Source: Adiantum capillus-veneris (taxonomy: Eukaryota > Streptophyta > Polypodiopsida > Polypodiales > Pteridaceae). Taken from it: a stretch of DNA of 64,000 nucleotides. Positions 20,456 through 31,067 of the stretch are shown here, one piece after another (the first letter of the stretch is position 1; each line of letters begins with the position of its first letter). The stretch lies in the NCBI GenBank assembly GCA_014529385.2, contig CM043963.1, positions 103,146,912 through 103,210,911 on the forward strand, read 5' to 3'. The notes under the pieces are model-generated. The model was not told where the DNA came from. It ran no database searches and saw nothing but the letters and a program-made list of their open reading frames with translations. Made by a program: the position numbers and the translations under genes.

Positions 20456-20483
20456 CCAACTCTGTCGATTTCGGCAGAGTTGG
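20456..20483 (+). promoter_or_regulatory. Hairpin in the 3' region of the NIS synthetase gene
   Basis: CCAACTCTG (20456-20464) and CAGAGTTGG (20475-20483) form a perfect 9-bp stem around a 10-base loop TCGATTTCGG, 176 bp after the stop codon. It lacks the bulged C and CAGUGN loop of animal iron-responsive elements. A role in mRNA stability is speculative. Confidence 0.45.
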
Positions 20484-20656
20484 CAAACCCCGTCATCTAC
20501 CGGCCCCTTTGTTGAAATGATGTGCAACTCACACACAACGTGAATCATGCTCATATTCAAAAGGCTCCAAAATTGCTTCCAGATACGCCCTAAGAATTAA
20601 TTGGTCATTATTATTGATTCTAGCTAGCCAATTTCAAAAGATTTGTGGTGTACAAA

Positions 20657-20662
20657 AATAAA
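20657..20662 (+). terminator. Candidate polyadenylation signal (AATAAA)
   Basis: A canonical AATAAA in an AT-rich, U-rich setting, about 377 bp downstream of the NIS synthetase stop codon. It is the first such hexamer seen downstream. Plant signals are loose, so the actual cleavage site needs 3' transcript data. Confidence 0.4.
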
Positions 20663-21415
20663 TTTTTTATTAATGGAAGACACCCTCACTCACAGTATTT
20701 GATTCATTATATATTTTCTTTGATGGTGTGTTCTTGATTCATTATATATTTTCTTTGATGGTGTGTTCTGTAGGTGACTCGTGCTGTTTGCGAAGAACAT
20801 AATGCCAACCTAACAATTGGGTGTAACTCAATAGAAAAGCATATATTGAGATACTCGCTCATGGAGTGAGCCAGTTAGTAATTCGATCCACTTCTCTATA
20901 TGTCACATTGGTAGAGGCAACATGCAGGTAGTTAAGGCAGCTCTCTTGAACTTTTTTTTTCTTTCCCTCGCTTCATGACACATCATGGCACTTCATTTTG
21001 ACCCTGGTTAGAGCTTCATGCATGCCATTCACATATATCATCACTGAAATTCCTCTACAAAATTTCTTGCATGCATACAAAGAATTCCTTGAACTCTTAC
21101 CTAACAAAAGGTTGTTTATGTGAGGTGGTTGTAATAGCATATCCGAATGATGCGAGTTCGAAAGGACCAACACCTCAATCAATTAAGATGTATGGGACAA
21201 CTTTGTGGTGGCTAGAAGATTACTGGCAAGTGTCATTTCACGCATGGCTACACATCCCTTGCAGCTTACTTTATTGACAATATCAACTTGAAGCTAATGT
21301 CAAGTTCTCTATGAAATTTTGGAATGGCTAGTTGTATGAATCTATTACTAATTACAACGACTAACAAGTCACTAGTCTTATGAAGTTTATAACATCCTTT
21401 ATTTGCTCAACCATC

Positions 21416-21465
<50 letters not shown>

Positions 21466-21717
21466 CATCTTTAAACAACAAATTGACCCATGGGACCAAA
21501 TGAAACATGTTGCATCCTCTATGTTGATTTGATTAATGACTCTTGATGCTTGAAGACTGCAAATAGAAGGATAGAGGCTAACATTTCACGATTGCTTGGA
21601 GGGAAAGGTATTTTGGCAGTGGTTCAAACTAACATGTGAGGAAAGCAAGCTTGATGTAATGAGAAACTAATCACTCACATAGGGTGTGATGCTCAAACTC
21701 TCTGCAAGGGACATAGT
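20663..21717. other. Intergenic region between the NIS gene and gypsy element D
   Basis: No coding sequence is supported. Contents: a perfect-but-one tandem duplication of 35 bp (20701-20735 and 20736-20770, unit GATTCATTATATATTTTCTT and on), a (GA)n microsatellite at 21418-21459, and two stretches with B-box-like GTTCGA or ATTCGATCC (near 20886 and 21150) that might be old tRNA-related debris. Element D's truncated LTR starts at the right edge. Confidence 0.6.
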
Positions 21718-23221
21718 GGCTTATAGATCTATCTTAACACGGGGCCAATGGTACAGGGGCCCAAATGAGAGATGGTCTATCAAAGAGCAAGGCTAACCAA
21801 TGGAGCATAAAACCTTAGGGTTAGCTTCATTGAAGACCTCCAATAATGAGTGTAAAAGTCGTTTGACATTAGGTGAGCTAGGGTTGTGCTTGAGGTGGGA
21901 ACCCGGCCCAACCTTGAGGTGCTTGTCGTACTTGACTAAGGTGCTTGAGTTGCTTGATCATTGACATGTTTGAGGTGCTTGTCATGATTGAGATGCTAGG
22001 GTTGTACATGAGGTGGGAACCCAGCCCAAGCTTGAGGGGCTTAAGGGCCAAGCTTGTGGTGGGAACGCAACCCAAGGTTGAGTGGCTTGAGGTGTGCAAA
22101 AGTTAAATCCAATCTCTACAAGGAGGGGGCGAGCTTTACATGAGGGGGAAAGAGAGAGAACACACATACACACACTCACACAAGGCATGCCTAGTATGAA
22201 GAAAGCAAAGGGGATACTTGTCAAGTTCCTCCTCAGGTTGCCCTCATGGTGTGTCTGAAGTCTATTGGTTGGCCATCCAAGGGGTCCAATGATAATTTAG
22301 GAGATTTAATTGATTGATTTTGCATTTACCAAGTCCTCTCTCTCAAAGGGGAAAGGGAGACACCAATCCCAAGGCTACCCTTGTTGCTTGGTATGACTCC
22401 TGCTTATGATTGGCTAGGCCTGGAGGGGTCCAATGAGCTTCAAGCATGAGCTACAAGGGGGGGTCGACCAAAGCAAGATAGGGGGTTTCTTAGGGGGTAT
22501 ACTCTCCCACACACACTCACACACACTCTCATTGTGCATTGTGAAAAGTGCAAGAGCTCACTCTCCTTCTTCAAGCAAGTAGAGGTTGAGAGTCTACAAC
22601 AACACTCTTGGCTATGGAGTGCAAATCCAACCAAGAGTCATGCTTCAATGCTTAAGCTTGCCATCTTCGTTACTATTCTATTATGTATGCTAGTAAGAAG
22701 AGTTATGATAAGTGAGGAACTAATTCTTTCTCCTATGAGATGTTTCTTCTTCCTCTTCCCTGCCCTCAATTCCTTCTCCACCTTCGAAGGTGTTTGAGGT
22801 CTTGGGACTGAGGCTTGGGATAGTTAAAGCCTTCTTCAAAGTTTATGTTATGCTTGTGATGCATGAAGCTTTCCATCTTCATTGCATCACCTAGGTCACA
22901 AGGAACACAAAGATTGTATTGTAACAAGTCTCTTTTAATGGGAGAAATCATAATTCAAATGCCTATTGGAGAGGGGACCGGCTCCACATAAATCCAGTCC
23001 TCAACTGTTGTCATGTACTCTGAATTCTCTCTCTTGCAAAAGTATTGTTCATGCCAAGTTAACTTATTGCTATATCCATGTTGTTATCTTCAAGTTAACT
23101 AATTGTTATATCTATGTTGTTATCTTCAATTAAGTTCACCCGGTATGCTCACAAAGTAATTTCTTAAAAGTATTCTCATTAATTTCCGCTACTCTCAAGT
23201 TAATAGGCCAATTCCATTACA
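21718..23221 (+). repeat. 5' LTR of gypsy element D (5'-truncated)
   Basis: It matches 40318-41969 and 53331-54787 from GCTTATAGATCTATC onward and ends TTCCATTACA. The first roughly 105 bp of the LTR, beginning TGTCATAAA in the other copies, are absent, so the target-site duplication on this side is lost. It contains short TGAGGTGCTTG-like internal repeats. Confidence 0.9.
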
Positions 23222-23222
23222 T

Positions 23223-23234
23223 TGGTATCAGAGC
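23223..23234 (+). promoter_or_regulatory. Primer-binding site of element D (tRNA-iMet)
   Basis: TGGTATCAGAGC begins one base after the LTR end and is an exact match to the common plant initiator-Met primer site. In copy G the same position (54789-54800) has decayed to TGGTGTCACAAC. Confidence 0.9.
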
Positions 23235-23508
23235 ATTTGGTTTCTCTTTTCTTGCTTAAGAAGAGAGGTCCTTAAGTAGCCTATAAATGGTTGATTTTGT
23301 TAATTATATTAGGGTAAGTGGAATTGGGATCTTTTATCGGTTTTGTTGAGCCCACTATGTGGGATATGGTGCACACCTCGAGATCTTTGGACTTAATCAT
23401 GGAGTCTTTTTAGACTTGCCGACGACTTTACCATTATTGAGCCATAAGAAGTCCAAAAGGAGCTAGCCCTCGGCAACTCTGCTATGTTAGGCCTACTCCA
23501 GTACTCTC

Positions 23509-23972
23509 CATTAGGAAGAGTATGGGGTCTAGGAGGGCCTCTTTATTTGCCATGATATTATGGAGGTTATTAACATTTTGACGAATAGATGTATGCCATG
23601 TGTGCAAGAATGGTGGGTGTGTAAGAGGGGTGTAAGGATGGTCAAAGGATGCACTTTTACCCCCAAAAAGGGGGTGGACAACTTTATGATTTTCGGCCTT
23701 CCATAACTCCCACATATGATCTCCGACTTGAGCAGAGATTATAGATGTGGAATCTACACGTCGAGCTCTTTCCATAGGTATGTTACATGATATAGTTTTG
23801 CCCGCTAGATTTTAAATTTCATTTTGGGGAGAAAATTTGAATTCAAATAAACTAGCCGTTTTGCATGTTTGAATTCAAAATCGTCCTTTGCTTGCTTTCT
23901 TAATACTAAAGGTTTGACTCCCTTAAACTGCCAAATAAAGAGGCCCTCCTATACTCCATTCTCTTCCTAATG
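23509..23972. mobile_element. 464-bp TIR element (MITE-like) in the leader of element D
   Basis: The ends 23509-23549 and 23932-23972 are 41-bp inverted repeats with 38 matching positions, beginning CATTAGGAAGAG and containing TAGGAGGGCCTCTTTATTTG. The corresponding place in the related element G (about 55060-55090) runs straight from CTACTCCACTAC to ATAATTAACCAC, so this is an insertion. A 97-codon open frame on the minus strand inside it has no recognisable domain. The TSD is not clear. Superfamily is undetermined. Confidence 0.82.
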
Positions 23973-24085
23973 AATAATTAACCACTTTGAGCCGTGGGTG
24001 TAGATACTTAAGAGCCAATTTTCAAAGGCTAAGAGGAGTCTAAGGTTTTGAATTGCCAAAGCATACACTAAGTATGTACACAAAT

Positions 24086-25515
24086 TTTGTTAACATGGAT
24101 CACAATAATCAAGAGAGTATAATGAACATTGATAGCTTTGATTTTTCACATGAAGGTGCTAATGATGATGCCCCCATGTTTGTGAATTATCTCGTCACTA
24201 GGTTGCAGCAAGCTATGGGAAACCTTGCTTTGCAAGCCGAAGTTAACAACTTCGTCCTTATGGGATTTCCCTTCCTCTCCAAGAGGAGAGAGAGCTTAGG
24301 AGGCCTCTTGAAGTGACCCCCAAAAGAAAACTATCTCCCATTCGAGAGGAGGAATCCAAAGAGCAAGAAAGCAATGAAACATTAAGTTCCTCTGAAGATG
24401 TGGCTCCACAAAGATGTCGGTCTATATGATCGCCCACTTCTCCCAAGAGGAAAAGATCAACACACAGTCCTTCTCCTCGTCATTCTGAAAGGGAAGAGAG
24501 GAAACGAAAGAGAAAAGGCTAGAAAGAGGTCTCCCTCTTCTCCTTCTTGTTCACCTTCCTCCTCTTCCGATGAAAGCTATGGCTATCCTCCTAGAGAATA
24601 CACGACGGGAGGACATCACAAATCATACCCTGCATGGCGAAGGTCCCAAAATCTAAAGAAGTTCAAGGAGGGAGGAAAGAGTATCTCACAAAGTGTTGGC
24701 CTTCATCCAACAATTTGATGCGGCCTTTGGAGACGAGAGCTTCACGGAGTCCTCCAAGCTACGCCATGTAGCTATGCACTTCCAAAGCTCAGCTCGGGCT
24801 AGCCTTCATGGCAACGACAAAGCCCCAAAGACATGGAGAACTTTACGAGTTTCCATCATGAAGCAATTCCTTGCAAGCGATGCAAAGGACGAAGTGCTTA
24901 CCGAATGGCGCAACTTGAAGCTTCTCTCTCATGAGTCTATCCACAAGTATGTAGACAAGTTTTGGGATTTACATCTCAAGGCTACTGTCTTTCAAAAGAT
25001 AGACTTTTCCGAGAAAATGCAGTAATTCTGTGCAGGATTACCTGAAGAGATGGTCGAATACATCAATTCTCAACTTCCTGTTACTATTAGCGAAGTAATC
25101 CCCATCAGACCATGGTTGCTTCACGCATCAATTTCCATCAAGGGGCTAGACGGAATGTCAAACCCATGGAAAAAAAAGACAAAAATGATGCAAAGGGAAA
25201 ATCAATGTTCAAAATCCTTCCCAAGGCACTTCCAACAACAACAACAACAACAACAATCGGTCTAAGGAGAAGGGAAAAACAATCGGCAAAAACAAACTCT
25301 CTCATGAAGAGCTTGAAGCTTTTTGCGGGGACCATAAGTGTTTCAAGTGTGGAGAGAAAGGACATGGCTATCGTTCTTGACCCAAGAAGAATTCTCACAA
25401 ATGAGACTCCTATGGCTTTCACAATCGAAGCTCCAAAAGAGGATGTTCATTCAAAGGATCATCAATTTCATATGCTTGGGAAAAGGTAAGAGAGCATGAT
25501 GCCTTCATCTTGTTT
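24086..25515 (+). pseudogene. gag of gypsy element D
   Basis: Segments in shifting frames: MDHNNQESIMNIDSFDF (start 24086), a Ser/Arg-rich region, then the gag core WRNLKLLSHESIHKYVDKFW and the zinc knuckle CFKCGEKGHGYRS near 25345. The last Cys codon of the knuckle has become a stop. A stop also follows KMQ near 25022. The frame runs to the protease start at 25505-25515, where copia E is inserted and the text resumes at 31068. Copy G carries the same gag start at 55202. Confidence 0.85.
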
Positions 25516-25707
25516 TGAAGGAGTACGAGCGGAAGTGCGACGCGAGAGAGAGTGCGAGAAGAAGAGCACGACGATATGGTGAACTCGCTCTATTGTAATG
25601 TGTAGAGCATAGTGAGTTCTTATTAGGTTTTTACAAAAGAATATGTGTACATGCCTGGCGGCCTGCCCACTTACCTGGGCGACCACATTGGGCTTTATAC
25701 CCCAACA
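25516..25707 (-). repeat. 3' LTR of element E
   Basis: 192 bp, the same length as its partner at 30876-31067, with seven transition differences. The minus-strand polypurine tract AAGAGGGAGGT lies directly next to it at 25708-25718. Confidence 0.93.
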
Positions 25708-25796
25708 ACCTCCCTCTTAAAGTCCAATGTGGTACTTTAAGTGTGAGAGAAGCTACTATACAAGCTAATATACAAGAGATGTAGAGGAGTGATGTA

Positions 25797-28700
25797 CTAC
25801 CCTACACCTAACTGCTTGCGAAAATGCGCAAAGCTCTCTGAGGGAAGTCCTTTTGTAAGTAGATCAGTAGGATTTTCTATGGTGTGAACTTTGACAAGCT
25901 GAAGTTGCTTATCCTCGAGCATTTCCCTGATGAAATGATACTTCACATCCACATGCTTTGTCTTTGATTGATAAACTAGATTGCGAGCCAATTGTATAGC
26001 ACTTTGACTATCACAATATAACACAAGCATCTCTTCTTTGATTCCCAAATCTGTTACTAGTCGATTAAGCCAAATTGATTCTTTGCATGCCTCTGATGCT
26101 GCAACATATTCAGCCTCTGTAGTAGACTGAGTAACACAATCTTGTAATCTAGAATGCCATGATACTGCTCCACCAGCCAATGTAAAGACATACCCTGACG
26201 TAGACCTTCGGTTGTCTAAGTCACTTGCATAATGTGAGTCTGTAAAACCCTTAACACTTAGCTCCTGACTCCCATAGCATATGCGCATACTCTTTGTAGC
26301 TTTCAGGTATCTCAATATTCCTTTCACTGCCTCCCAATGTTTCTTGCCTGGGTTTGACATGTATCGACTTACTACTCCCACTGCAAATGCAATGTCTGGG
26401 CGAGTAGCAATCATTGCATACATCAAACTACCCACTGTAGATGCATATGGAATCTTATCCATTTCATCCTGTTCTTCCTCAGACATAGGACAATCTTGTT
26501 TGCTAAGTTTCACATATGGTGGCAATGGAACACTCAATGCCTTTCCCTTCTCCATATTGAAATGTTGCAAAACCTTGTCAATATACTTTGTTTGAGATAA
26601 CCAAATCAACTTCTTTGATTTGTCTCTCTCAATGCGCATACCAAGTATATGACTTGCCTCACCCATGTCTTTCATGTCAAACGATTTTTCCATCTTTGAC
26701 TTCAAAGCTGAAATTTCTTCCAAGTGCTTGCTAACAATCAACATGTCATCCACATACAAAATAAGGATCAGCCAACTGCCATCCTTAGCCTTCTTTGTAT
26801 ATAGACAGTGAACGAACTCACTACGTTTGTAGCCTTGAGAAAGCATAAACTTGTGGAACTTAGGGTACCATGCCCTCAGTGATTGTTTTAAGCCATAAAG
26901 ACTCTTTAACAACTGGCAGACCAAATCTTCCTTGCCTTTCTCAACAAACCCTTATGGCTGCTCCATGTAAATTTCCACATCTAAATCACCATGCAAGAAC
27001 GCTGTCTTGACATCCATTTGGTGCAACACCAAATCTAATATGGCAACCAATTGCAAGAAAGCATCTCAATGTAGTCATCTTGACCACCGGAGAGAAGACT
27101 TCATCAAAGTCAATGCCTTGTTCTTGCTTAAAGCCCTTGGCAACAAGCCTTGCTTTGTACTTTGGTTGACTATCATGAGCGGTGATCTTATACCTGTAAA
27201 CCCATTTACAAGGTAGAGCCTTTTTGCCCTGTGGTAATTTAACTAGCTTCCATGTCTGGTTTTTATGCAGAGCTGTCATCTCTAACTGCATGGATAGTTG
27301 CCAATTCCCAGAGTCCTTCATTTGCAGTGCTTCCTTGTAACATGAAGTCTCATTGCAATCAGTCAACATGACATAGTTCATAGATGGAACAAACCTATCA
27401 GGAGGTCGCGTGATACGTCCAGATCTACGCACAATAGGTGGCTCAGGCTCAGGCTCAGCCAAAACCTGTGGTTCCACTCTATCCTGTCCTTGCTCCTCTT
27501 GAGCCCTGACATTTTGTCTTGCACGTGCAGGTCCATCTTCTTGGAAGACAACTCTTCTAATCTCCTCAACCCTCTCTGGTTTAGAATGATATTTGACTTC
27601 ATTAAAGTGAACATCATTGCTGTGGATAACCTTTCTAGATTCGGGATCCCAAAGTCTGTACCCCATCTCACCAGAATTACCATAGCCTAGAAAGATGCAC
27701 TTTCTACTCTTTGGCTCAAGTTTGTTCCTAAATTCCTTGGAACATGAGTATATGCCTCACAGCCAAAGACTATGAGATGCTTGTATGAGGGAATTTTGCC
27801 TGACCATACCATCTCTGCCATTGAATCCTTCTGTAAAACCTTGCTAGGAGATCTATTTATAGGATGAACAGGTGTTGATACAGCTTCAGCCCAAAACCCA
27901 TTTGGCAGTTGTGCATTAGACAACATACTTCTGACCTTCTCTTGTATGGTCCTATTCATCCTCTCAACAACACCATTTTGAGGAGGATTGTAAGGAGCAG
28001 TAAGTTCACATTTTATACCTTTTGACTCACAAAAGTCCTGAAAGGCCTTTGAAACATACTCTCCACCATTGTCAGTGCGTAAGCATTTACGCTTCTCGCC
28101 ACTCTGATTCTCCACAAGTGTCACAAGCGTTTTGAAAACACTAAATGCTTCATCCTTGTGCTTGAGAAAGTAAACCCATTCTTTCCTCGAGTAATCATCT
28201 ATAAATGTCATAAAGTAAGAAGCTCCCCCTAGAGATAGGTTAGGCATAGGTCCACACAAATCACTATGAACAAGTGCCAACTGTGTATCTCTTCTACTGC
28301 TTCTATGCTTATGTGGCTGCTGCATGCGTTTGCTTACCATACAGACAATGTTCACAGAATTCAAAATCATTAAATGACAAGCCATGCAAATAACCAGAAT
28401 GAGACAAGATTTCCATTCCCTTCTTGGACATATGTCCTAACCGGCTATGCCACAAAGAAACATTCGGCTGCTCGGTTACATTGATTACATTTTAGAGACA
28501 TTTGATACATAAATCATGTAAAGTCCTCCAGACTTTACTCCATGTGCTACTGTCATAGAACCCTTGGATATCTTCCACATGTTCTGTCCAAAAGTGGTGA
28601 CGTAGCCAGCATCATCAAGTAAACCTGTGCTGATCAAGCTCTTTGTAATTGCGGGAACATGTCTCACATTCTTCAGCGTGAAAGAAGAGCCATTCTGAAA

Positions 28701-28859
28701 CTTCAATTGAACATCTCCAACACCTAAGATCTCACATGTCTGCCCATTGCCTAGCCGAACATGATCTTTAGTGGTCACATAAGAGGTAAACCACTCCTTG
28801 TTTGTAGACACATGAAGTGATGCCCCTGAGTCTATAATCCAGTCACTCAGTGCATTCAT
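25797..28859 (-). pseudogene. pol of copia element E
   Basis: Minus-strand order: protease DWIIDSGASLHVS (28859-28485), integrase LALVHSDLCGPM, LRTDNGGEYVS and PPQNGVVERMNRT (28385-27687), GYRLWDPESRKVIH, then reverse transcriptase WVYRYKITAHDSQPKYKAR (27666-26986), LYGLKQSLRAWY and LILYVDDMLIVSK (26924 on), RNase H FTDSHYASD, STTEAEYVA and CDSQSAIQLARN, ending LTKGLPSESFAHFRKQLGVG at 25797. Catalytic protease DSGA, YVDD and integrase D, D and E are present. Four breaks (about 28490-28385, 27687, 26986-26924, and a missing pre-integrase region) interrupt the polyprotein, so the copy is defective though its domains are well preserved. Confidence 0.92.
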
Positions 28860-29034
28860 CAGATGCTGTAAGAAGAGCTGAGTCCAGTGTATTTTTTAAG
28901 AAGTAGATATCTCCTGACACTAGACTGTCATCCTCTACAACAGTGTTTTTCACATTTATTTCTTGAATCTTCATTGAGAACTTGTTCTTCTCACCATGGT
29001 CTTCTGCTTTCTCTTTGCCTTTATCTGCTTTCCA

Positions 29035-29784
29035 TTATCTGCAGTCTCTGTTCATGTGACCCTTCTTGCCACAATGGTAGCATTCTATGTCACTCTTGCC
29101 TTTAGCACTGCGGGACTTGCTACGAGACTGATCCCACTTTCCACCTTTGTACTTTTCTTTGGTCCTTCCCCTGACAACTAAGGCTGTTCCTTTGCCTTTG
29201 TCCATTGTCTTTCTGTTGGTTTCTTTAGGAAGCAGACTGCCTTCTACACCTACTATGGTCAAACCATATGGAGGTGCAGAATTACTCAAAGCTGTGCGAA
29301 AAGTGTCCCAACTTTTCGGCAATGTGATCAACAGGAACATAGCTCTAACAGGCTCATCAAACCTGGCACCTTGAGCTGACAACTGACTGTAGATGGTGTT
29401 GAATTCATTCAGATGATTGGACATAGGTGTCCCTTCTTTCATCTTCAAGTCAACAAGCTTCTTAAGCCAGTATACTTGTGAAGTTGCACTCTGTTTCTCA
29501 TAAAGATCACTCAGCTTTGTCCATGCTTGATAAGCCGACATCTCGTCTGCTACATTGAAGTAAATGCTTTCTGCCAAAGTTAGCATAATGGTAGAAAGTG
29601 CCAATTCATCCATTTAGCTCCATTCATCTTCGTCCATATCTTGTGGTTTTATCCCCTTGAGATTTATAGGTTTTATCTGCTTCTTTTGTACCAACACATG
29701 CCAAATCTACTTTTTCCACAATGGGAAATTGGTTCCATCCAGCTTCTTGATATTGTAAAGAGCAGTGTCCTGCGATCCAGCCAT
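29035..29784 (-). pseudogene. gag of copia element E
   Basis: It starts at the ATG complementary to 29782-29784 (MAGSQDTALYNIKKLDGTNF). Two in-frame stops follow before MDELALSTIMLTLAESIYF at 29613. From there it is open through a UBN2-type gag to the zinc knuckle CYHCGKKGHMNRDC near 29040. It ends at a stop directly after the knuckle and so is separated from the protease segment starting at 28859. The upstream 1.1 kb (29785-30875) is the untranslated leader of this element and shows nothing else. Confidence 0.88.
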
Positions 29785-30875
29785 AGCTACGCTTCACAGT
29801 AGTTTACTTTCTTGGGAAAAATTCGGCAGAGTTTATCCTGTAAACTGACCTCTGAACAAATATCAACCTGTCAAATGAACCAATAAAGCTTCAGATTCTG
29901 CAGAAATTTTGGCAGAGTCTCCTTTGTAAAATGGCTCTGGTGTACTAAAAAACAGACCAAAACCAGCTCAAAAAACCATTGTCTCTCTAACACTGTAAGC
30001 TGTGGGTAAACTTGTCCTGCACCTGTACTGTCTCTCACTGTCCTGTAAGCATAGACTGCGACAATGCCTCAACGGCAGTAAAGCAAAGATGCAATCCCAA
30101 CTGTCTGACTCACAGTCAATACATCCTAGCTACCTATCTAAGGGTGCTCGAGGGATCGCTCCAAGACCTATATCACCGAAAGGATCTCAACATTCAAGAA
30201 TCCCCCATCTCAATAAAACCTCACTCGATCCTCAACAAAGGCTGTAGTAAATCTGACAGTACATAGACTTCCCGCAAAGTCATACATCCACAAATTTCCC
30301 ACTGTATGCTATAACCGCTGCGGCGGTTGTTTGCTGCGTGACTCACAGCCAGCAAACCCTCAACAGACATATATCATCTCTGGCAATACATCCCATGTGG
30401 AAGTACCTGCAATGTCAGGATGAAATCTGGAATATCAAACAGCAAACACAAGCTACCTGATGAACGGGTGGATGTCGCCTACAGTCTGTGTGTAGGTGCG
30501 TCCGTGTCGTATGTGACACGCCTCCAAGAACTGTAAGCCGTTCTTCGTTGTGTAGATAGCCACAAATCAGCACTCTGGAAGTGCAGATATCCTCAGCACT
30601 TGCAGTCGTAGGCCGAAACCCCAAAATTGCAGAGTCGTATCTGCACCCACCGAGACCACGTAGTCGAAAATGGCCTGCGCAGATCTTTGTCGAAGCCGAA
30701 CGGTGGCCGAGATGACCTCAGAATGAAATTCTAAGAACACCAAGGCCTTCGGGCTCTCCCACAGGAATTGGGGCCGTGTCTTCGCTTGTCAAATCTCACT
30801 CCAATATGAGCAGGTGACTCTGGCTACCTGCAGATGCTGCCCCCGACGAGCCTCGATCTGAGCTCTGATACAAGT

Positions 30876-31067
30876 TGAAGGAGTACGAGCGGAAGTGCAA
30901 CGCGAGAGAGAGTGCGAGAAGAAGAGCACGACGATATGGTGAACTCGCTCTACTATAATGTGTAGAGCATAGTGAGTTCTTATTAGGTTTTTACAAAAGA
31001 ATATGCGTACATACCTGGTGGCCCGCCCACTTACCTGGGCGACCACATTGGGCTTTATACCCCAACA
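30876..31067 (-). repeat. 5' LTR of element E
   Basis: 192 bp. The minus-strand PBS-like TTGTATCAGAGC adjoins it on the inner side (about 30862-30873). TSD TGTTT follows at 31068-31072. Confidence 0.93.

Larger units (their letters stand above)
25516..31067 (-). mobile_element. Ty1/copia LTR retrotransposon E (minus strand), nested in D protease
   Basis: Two 192-bp LTRs (25516-25707 and 30876-31067) run TGAAGGAGTACGAG to CCCCAACA and are flanked by a perfect TSD TGTTT (25511-25515 and 31068-31072). I count seven differences between them, all transitions. On the minus strand a PBS-like TTGTATCAGAGC follows the 5' LTR and AAGAGGGAGGT precedes the 3' LTR. Removing E rejoins D's protease as LFDRGSTHNF. 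The element is fairly young but its genes already carry stops. Confidence 0.95.

Noticed and set aside
20456-20483. Iron-responsive element in the NIS gene 3' UTR
   Set aside because: The loop is not CAGUGN and there is no bulged C. Plants are not known to use the animal IRE system.
23482-23775. 97-codon minus-strand frame as a gene
   Set aside because: It lies inside the 464-bp TIR element, has no motif and crosses the element's left end.
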